From Acidobacteriota bacterium (GTDB lineage: Bacteria; Acidobacteriota; Vicinamibacteria; Vicinamibacterales; UBA2999): 7,789 nt of DNA. Below are positions 4,618 to 7,789 of this stretch, in pieces. How positions within the stretch are numbered: the first letter of the stretch is position 1; the number at the start of each line of letters is the position of its first letter. Location of the stretch: assembly GCA_947465645.1 (NCBI GenBank), contig CANIBQ010000150.1:1-7789 (forward strand). The letters run 5' to 3'. A program made the position numbers and the translations under genes. The notes beneath the pieces were generated by a model, which had not been told where the DNA came from, ran no database searches, and was given only the letters and a program-made list of their open reading frames with translations.

Positions 4618-5301
4618 CTACTGACGATACCGACGAAGACCGGCCGCGCCGGCCAGCGCGAGCAAGCCCAGCAGGCCGCTCAGCGCGAGAGGGCTCGCCG
4701 TGCGAGGCAGCTCGTTGTCGTTCCTCGCCACGGTCGACTCCTGCCGGACACCGCTGGTGCCGACGGCCTCGGTCCTTTGGGGCGCGACTTCTGCGACGGG
4801 TTCGGCGACGGCGACGGTCGCTTGGGCCGGCTGTTCAGCCGGCAGACCTGCGCCAGCCACGGCACCGTCGTCCGATCGCACTTCCGCGCCGGTGCGCGCA
4901 GCGATCTGGAGCGCCTGCTGCTTCGGATAGATGAACTCCTTGCCGGCCCTCTCGCCCGGGTAATACCAGTATTGAACCGCAGGCGTGGTGCCCTCGCGGC
5001 TTTCCTTGAAAGTGACGACGGTTTCTTCCGTGGCCTGGGGGCGCTGCGCCTGTACGAAGAGCCACTGTCCGATGATGTCCTTCTCGTCCTTGTCGAAGAC
5101 CTGAACGACATTTCGCGACGGCGTGTCTGCGATCTTGAAGACGTAGGTGCCCGCCGGCAGAGTCACTCCAGGCATCTCGACTGGAGCGCTGAATGTCAGG
5201 AAAGTTCTGTCATGTGTTTCGAATTGTGCCGAGACGCCCACGGTGAGCGCCAACAGCACGGCTGCGACGCTGGCGGTCGCAATCGTTATCGCGCGTTTCA
5301 T
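4618..5301 (-). CDS. Secreted surface protein with C-terminal LPRTA sorting signal
   Basis: A 227-aa exported protein. Residues 1-25 form a clear signal peptide (MKRAITIATASVAAVLLALT, ending VGVSA). Residues about 30-140 form a beta-rich domain that I recognise as common in Acidobacteria (FSAPVEMPGVTLPAGTYVFK; QVFDKDEKDIIGQWLF; YYPGERAGKEFIYPK) but cannot name. An Ala/Pro/Val/Glu-rich linker follows (about 145-195), then a tripartite cell-wall-sorting-like tail: LPRTA at 198-202, a hydrophobic stretch (ALSGLLGLLALAGAAGL) and the basic end RRYRQ. This is the layout sortases act on, and a sortase gene lies two genes downstream. The ATG at 5301 is fixed by GAGGAGG (5309-5315), 7 nt upstream; extending the frame to 5358 would spoil the signal peptide. 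The tail also resembles other membrane-plus-RR protein-sorting tails, but the LPxTA motif with a sortase nearby favours sortase. Confidence 0.85.
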   Translation of the reverse strand: MKRAITIATASVAAVLLALTVGVSAQFETHDRTFLTFSAPVEMPGVTLPAGTYVFKIADTPSRNVVQVFDKDEKDIIGQWLFVQAQRPQATEETVVTFKESREGTTPAVQYWYYPGERAGKEFIYPKQQALQIAARTGAEVRSDDGAVAGAGLPAEQPAQATVAVAEPVAEVAPQRTEAVGTSGVRQESTVARNDNELPRTASPLALSGLLGLLALAGAAGLRRYRQ

Positions 5302-5416
5302 TGCCTGTCCTCCTCGAAGTTTCCAAATAGCTGGGGCGCGGCATGTCACCGCGTCCACGACGACCGGTTAAAGTGCATCTTGTGTACCGTTGTCGGCGGA
5401 GCCGTATCGAGCGGAA
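5302..5416. promoter_or_regulatory. Divergent intergenic region
   Basis: This 115-bp gap separates the starts of the LPRTA surface-protein gene (-) and the flavoprotein gene (+) and must carry both promoters unless transcription enters from elsewhere. The strong GAGGAGG ribosome site of the minus gene is here at 5309-5315. I see no convincing -35/-10 pair on either strand. Confidence 0.4.
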
Positions 5417-6688
5417 ATGGCTGTGGTGAGAAACATCGTCGAAACTGCTGACCTGGCGATCGTCGGATGCGGCGCGGCGGGCCTCGCGACGGCCATCTTC
5501 TGCGGGCGCCACGCTCCCAGCCTGCGTATCGCCTGTCTCGACGGAGCGGCCCGCATCGGCGCCAAGATCCTCGTGAGCGGCGGCGGCCGTTGCAACGTCA
5601 CCAACCGCGTCGTGACCGACGCTGATTTCTGGGGCGGATCGAGTCGAATCGTCCGACGCGTCCTGCGCGCATTCTCCGCGGAGCAGGCGGCGCAGTTCTT
5701 CGCGGAGCTTGGCGTCTCTCTGCACGAAGAGGAGGACGGCAAGCTCTTTCCCGATTCCAACCAGGCGCGGTCAGTACTGGACGCACTGCTCGACGAGGTT
5801 CACCGGGTGGGTGCGGTGCTGCATCGCGGCTGCCGCGTGACCGACGTCCGGCGAGAGGGTGGTGGATTTGTCATCGACACCGCCGACGGCCCCCGCTTCG
5901 AGGCGCGCGCGGTGGTACTCGCCACCGGAGGACGGTCGCTGCCGAAGACGGGAAGCAATGGTGCGGGCTACGACATCGCACGGCGGCTTGGTCACGGATA
6001 CATCGAGACGACCCCCGCGCTTGCGCCGATGCTGCTGGACGGCGACCGACACGCTCCGTTGTCGGGCATATCGCATCCGGCGGCGCTCATCTTGCGGAGC
6101 AGCGCGGGCACGCGCATCCGGCTCGAAGGCGCCCTGCTCTGGACACACTTCGGGATGAGCGGACCGGTCGCGCTCAACCTGTCACGGCACTGGCACAGCG
6201 CGCAGCGTGCCGGTGAGGACGTCGAGACGCTGGTGAGCATCTGTCCTCTCGACACGTTCGAATCGCTCGAGCAGTGGCTGCGCGAGCAGGAGTCTGCACG
6301 CCCGCGCGCCTTCGTCACAACCGTGCTGGCCGCGAAAGTGCCGGCCGCGATCGCGCACGCCTGGACGTCGATGCTCGGCATCGAGGAGGTGACGATGGCG
6401 CACCTGTCGCGGGAGGACCGCCGGCGCCTGATCCGGGCGCTGATCGAGTGTCCGCTGGCGGTTCGCGACAGCCGCGGCTACAACTACGCCGAGGTGACGG
6501 CGGGGGGTATTCCTCTCGAGGAGGTCGATGCGGCGCGGATGGCGTCGCGGGTATGCCCCGGTCTCTATCTGGTCGGGGAGATGCTGGACGTGGACGGCCG
6601 GCTGGGCGGCTTCAATTTTCAGTGGGCCTGGTCGTCAGGCTGGGTTGCTGGACGCGCGATCGCGCGAAGCCTCAGCTCTGCGCCTTGA
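5417..6688 (+). CDS. HI0933/YhiN-family FAD-dependent oxidoreductase (BaiN/RdsA type)
   Basis: A cytoplasmic flavoprotein of a large family often annotated as NAD(P)/FAD-dependent or aminoacetone oxidase-like; true substrates are mostly unknown. The 423 aa show the full family signature: dinucleotide fold LAIVGCGAAGLATA (GxGxxG at 17-22), KILVSGGGRCNVTN (50-63), EEEDGKLFPDSN (104-115), VVLATGGRSLPKTGSNGAGY (166-185), THFGMSGPVALNLS (243-256), EVTAGGIPLEEV (359-370) and the C-terminal FAD motif GLYLVGEMLDVDGRLGGFN (382-400) followed by FQWAWSSGWVAG. I chose the ATG at 5417. A TTG at 5390 and GTG codons at 5423 and 5426 are possible, and no start has a good Shine-Dalgarno (a GGAG at 5398-5401 is 15 nt away). 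Its 3' end overlaps the convergent ytxJ-like gene by 17 nt. It is divergent from the sortase block and probably unrelated to it. Confidence 0.93.
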   Translation: MAVVRNIVETADLAIVGCGAAGLATAIFCGRHAPSLRIACLDGAARIGAKILVSGGGRCNVTNRVVTDADFWGGSSRIVRRVLRAFSAEQAAQFFAELGVSLHEEEDGKLFPDSNQARSVLDALLDEVHRVGAVLHRGCRVTDVRREGGGFVIDTADGPRFEARAVVLATGGRSLPKTGSNGAGYDIARRLGHGYIETTPALAPMLLDGDRHAPLSGISHPAALILRSSAGTRIRLEGALLWTHFGMSGPVALNLSRHWHSAQRAGEDVETLVSICPLDTFESLEQWLREQESARPRAFVTTVLAAKVPAAIAHAWTSMLGIEEVTMAHLSREDRRRLIRALIECPLAVRDSRGYNYAEVTAGGIPLEEVDAARMASRVCPGLYLVGEMLDVDGRLGGFNFQWAWSSGWVAGRAIARSLSSAP

Positions 6689-7022
6689 TCGCATCCACAA
6701 CGGCGTTGGCGGTGACCCGGAAATGGGACGCACTCCACACCACGCGCCCGTCCCGGATCAAGAGTGCCTGCGGCGTCTCGTGCCGGATACCGAGTCTCTT
6801 CGCCACCGCGTTTGAGACCTCACGATGGGTCTGCACCGTTACCATCGCGTATTCGACGTCGGCTGGTTCCCCATCCAGATGGGTCATGAGCTCGTCGAGC
6901 GCTTCGGCGCTGACTCCGCAGGTATGGCTGTGCTTGAAGAGAAGCAGGGGCCGATTGTCGGAGGCGGCAAGCAAACGGTCGAGCTCGTCGAGCCCTTGAA
7001 GCGCAGTCAGTTGTGGATGCAT
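6672..7022 (-). CDS. ytxJ: Bacillithiol-system YtxJ-like thioredoxin-fold protein
   Basis: A 116-aa monothiol thioredoxin-like protein matching the YtxJ family. The active-site region is LLLFKHSHTCGVSAEAL with a single Cys at 35, where the usual pattern is FKHS..C..S..A. The cis-Pro of the fold is in HETPQALLI (Pro84), followed by RDGRVVWSASHFRVTANAV typical of the C-terminal half. YtxJ is encoded in organisms that make bacillithiol and is proposed to remove bacillithiol from proteins or otherwise act in redox control. The ATG at 7022 has no strong Shine-Dalgarno. It lies 68 nt downstream of the TIM-barrel gene on the same strand, possibly one transcript. It ends 17 nt inside the opposing flavoprotein gene. 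No bacillithiol biosynthesis gene (bshA/B/C) is in the window. Confidence 0.87.
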   Translation of the reverse strand: MHPQLTALQGLDELDRLLAASDNRPLLLFKHSHTCGVSAEALDELMTHLDGEPADVEYAMVTVQTHREVSNAVAKRLGIRHETPQALLIRDGRVVWSASHFRVTANAVVDAIKAQS

Positions 7023-7090
7023 TCGATTCAGTCTAGCAGGCGCTCCAAGTCAGCCATTGCCGTCCAGACCTCGTCGGTTTGCGATGTGGC

Positions 7091-7789
7091 TTACTCAAAG
7101 CGCGCCCGGTAGGAGGCGTAGTCGTGGATGGCGAATCCCGCGTAGCTGGGGTCGCTGGCGAACACGGCATGCGCGAGGGCAAGCTCGTGCTCCATTTGGG
7201 CATTCGATCGGCCGTCGAACGTCAGCTTGGGTAGCCCGACGCGCTCGAGGGGTCCCGTTTCGACGCCGACGAACACCCTGGCCCTGGTCGCGTTGCCGTA
7301 AGCCAGCAGGCTGCGCGCGTGCGCGACGATCCCGTCATTGCCGAGGGCGAAGTTCCGGAAGTCCATGATGCCGACGTTATCCACCAGGTCGAGGATGTGA
7401 AAGCCGGCCGGCTTGCGGACCCCTTCGAACGTCGCGTCACCCATCGACCAGAACGGGATGTCCACGCCGTACTCGAGTCCACCCTCGGCGCTCACGGCCC
7501 GCTGCGCGAGTGCATTCAGCTCGAGATACTCGCTCAGTATCTGTTCGCGGATCACGGGCAGGTCCCATCCCGCGAGGAGGTACGGCTCGTTGTCGATATG
7601 AATGCCGTCGAAGCGCTCGTCAGCCGGTGCGGCGCGATTGAAGCGGATGATGGTGTCCACGAGACCAAGGACGATGTAGTGGCGTTCGCGGAGGACAAAA
7701 GCGGGGTCGCCGTCGAGCGCGTGAATCTTGATGCCGGCGCCGTGCGCGTCGCCGAGGAGCCCGCGCCAGCCGTTCTCATCCTGGAGCCG
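7091..7789 (-). CDS. TIM-barrel glycoside-hydrolase-like protein, N-terminus missing
   Basis: The last 232 residues of a protein whose 5' end lies beyond the right edge; the frame is open from the first complete codon (7789-7787) to TAA at 7091-7093. Pieces include WRGLLGDAHGAGIKIHALDG (an early strand/helix), RFDGIHIDNEPYLL (strand-end acidic residues Asp and Glu, as in hydrolase barrels), EYGVDIPFWSMGD, VDNVGIMDFRNFA, VFVGVETGPLE, LAHAVFASDPSYAGFAIHDY and a short end. Repeated strand-loop-helix units ending in Asp/Glu/His suggest a (beta/alpha)8 barrel of glycoside-hydrolase type. Which Glu is catalytic, the substrate and the location cannot be told without the N-terminus, where a signal peptide would be. 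A GTG at 7660 is not a credible start because homologous-looking barrel sequence continues upstream. Confidence 0.7.
   Translation of the reverse strand, partial: RLQDENGWRGLLGDAHGAGIKIHALDGDPAFVLRERHYIVLGLVDTIIRFNRAAPADERFDGIHIDNEPYLLAGWDLPVIREQILSEYLELNALAQRAVSAEGGLEYGVDIPFWSMGDATFEGVRKPAGFHILDLVDNVGIMDFRNFALGNDGIVAHARSLLAYGNATRARVFVGVETGPLERVGLPKLTFDGRSNAQMEHELALAHAVFASDPSYAGFAIHDYASYRARFE

Noticed and set aside
4492..5451. 319-codon + strand ORF opposite the LPRTA protein gene
   Set aside because: The minus-strand gene has a strong ribosome site, signal peptide and sorting tail; the + frame shows none and spans a hairpin and the opposite gene's promoter.
6274..6999. 241-codon + ORF across the flavoprotein and ytxJ ends
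   Set aside because: It runs through the 3' half of a secure gene in another frame and antisense to ytxJ; no motif.

Overview
The window is GC-rich, bacterial and almost fully coded. Its gene content points to a diderm of the Acidobacteriota, plausibly class Vicinamibacteria: a VWFA-domain protein of the acidobacterial type, a YtxJ-type bacillithiol-system protein, a non-mevalonate isoprenoid gene (ispG), and a surface protein with an LPxTA-type sorting tail encoded near its own sortase. This placement rests on remembered family resemblance, not on a search.

Layout. Positions 1-316 (+) hold the 3' end of a type II NADH dehydrogenase with a frameshift and an apparent internal deletion. Positions 380-687 (-) encode two tiny one-helix membrane proteins coupled by an ATGA overlap. 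Positions 688-1152 contain no intact gene, but 975-1100 (+) is a strongly deleted relic of a type I restriction-modification methyltransferase gene (hsdM). Positions 1153-2883 (-) form a likely operon: a 58-60 aa hypothetical protein, a 92 aa hypothetical protein with 9-nt tandem repeats near its 5' end, and intact ispG. A diverged inverted copy of those repeats lies upstream of the operon at about 2901-2960.

Positions 2993-5301 (-) form the most distinctive block. In transcription order it holds a secreted protein with a C-terminal LPRTA sorting signal, a strong 12-bp-stem hairpin, a secreted VWFA-domain protein, and a sortase whose start lies inside the VWFA gene. I read this as a dedicated sortase/substrate locus in a Gram-negative-type genome. 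The VWFA protein is a candidate partner.

Divergent from it, 5417-6688 (+) encodes an HI0933/YhiN (BaiN/RdsA)-type flavoprotein. It converges on and overlaps a YtxJ-type thioredoxin-like gene (6672-7022, -). Upstream of ytxJ, and probably co-transcribed with it, is a TIM-barrel glycoside-hydrolase-like protein whose N-terminus lies beyond the right edge (7091-7789, -).

No tRNA, rRNA, CRISPR array or intact insertion sequence was seen. The best leads are the sortase/LPRTA/VWFA locus, the hsdM relic and the inverted 9-nt repeat arrays.
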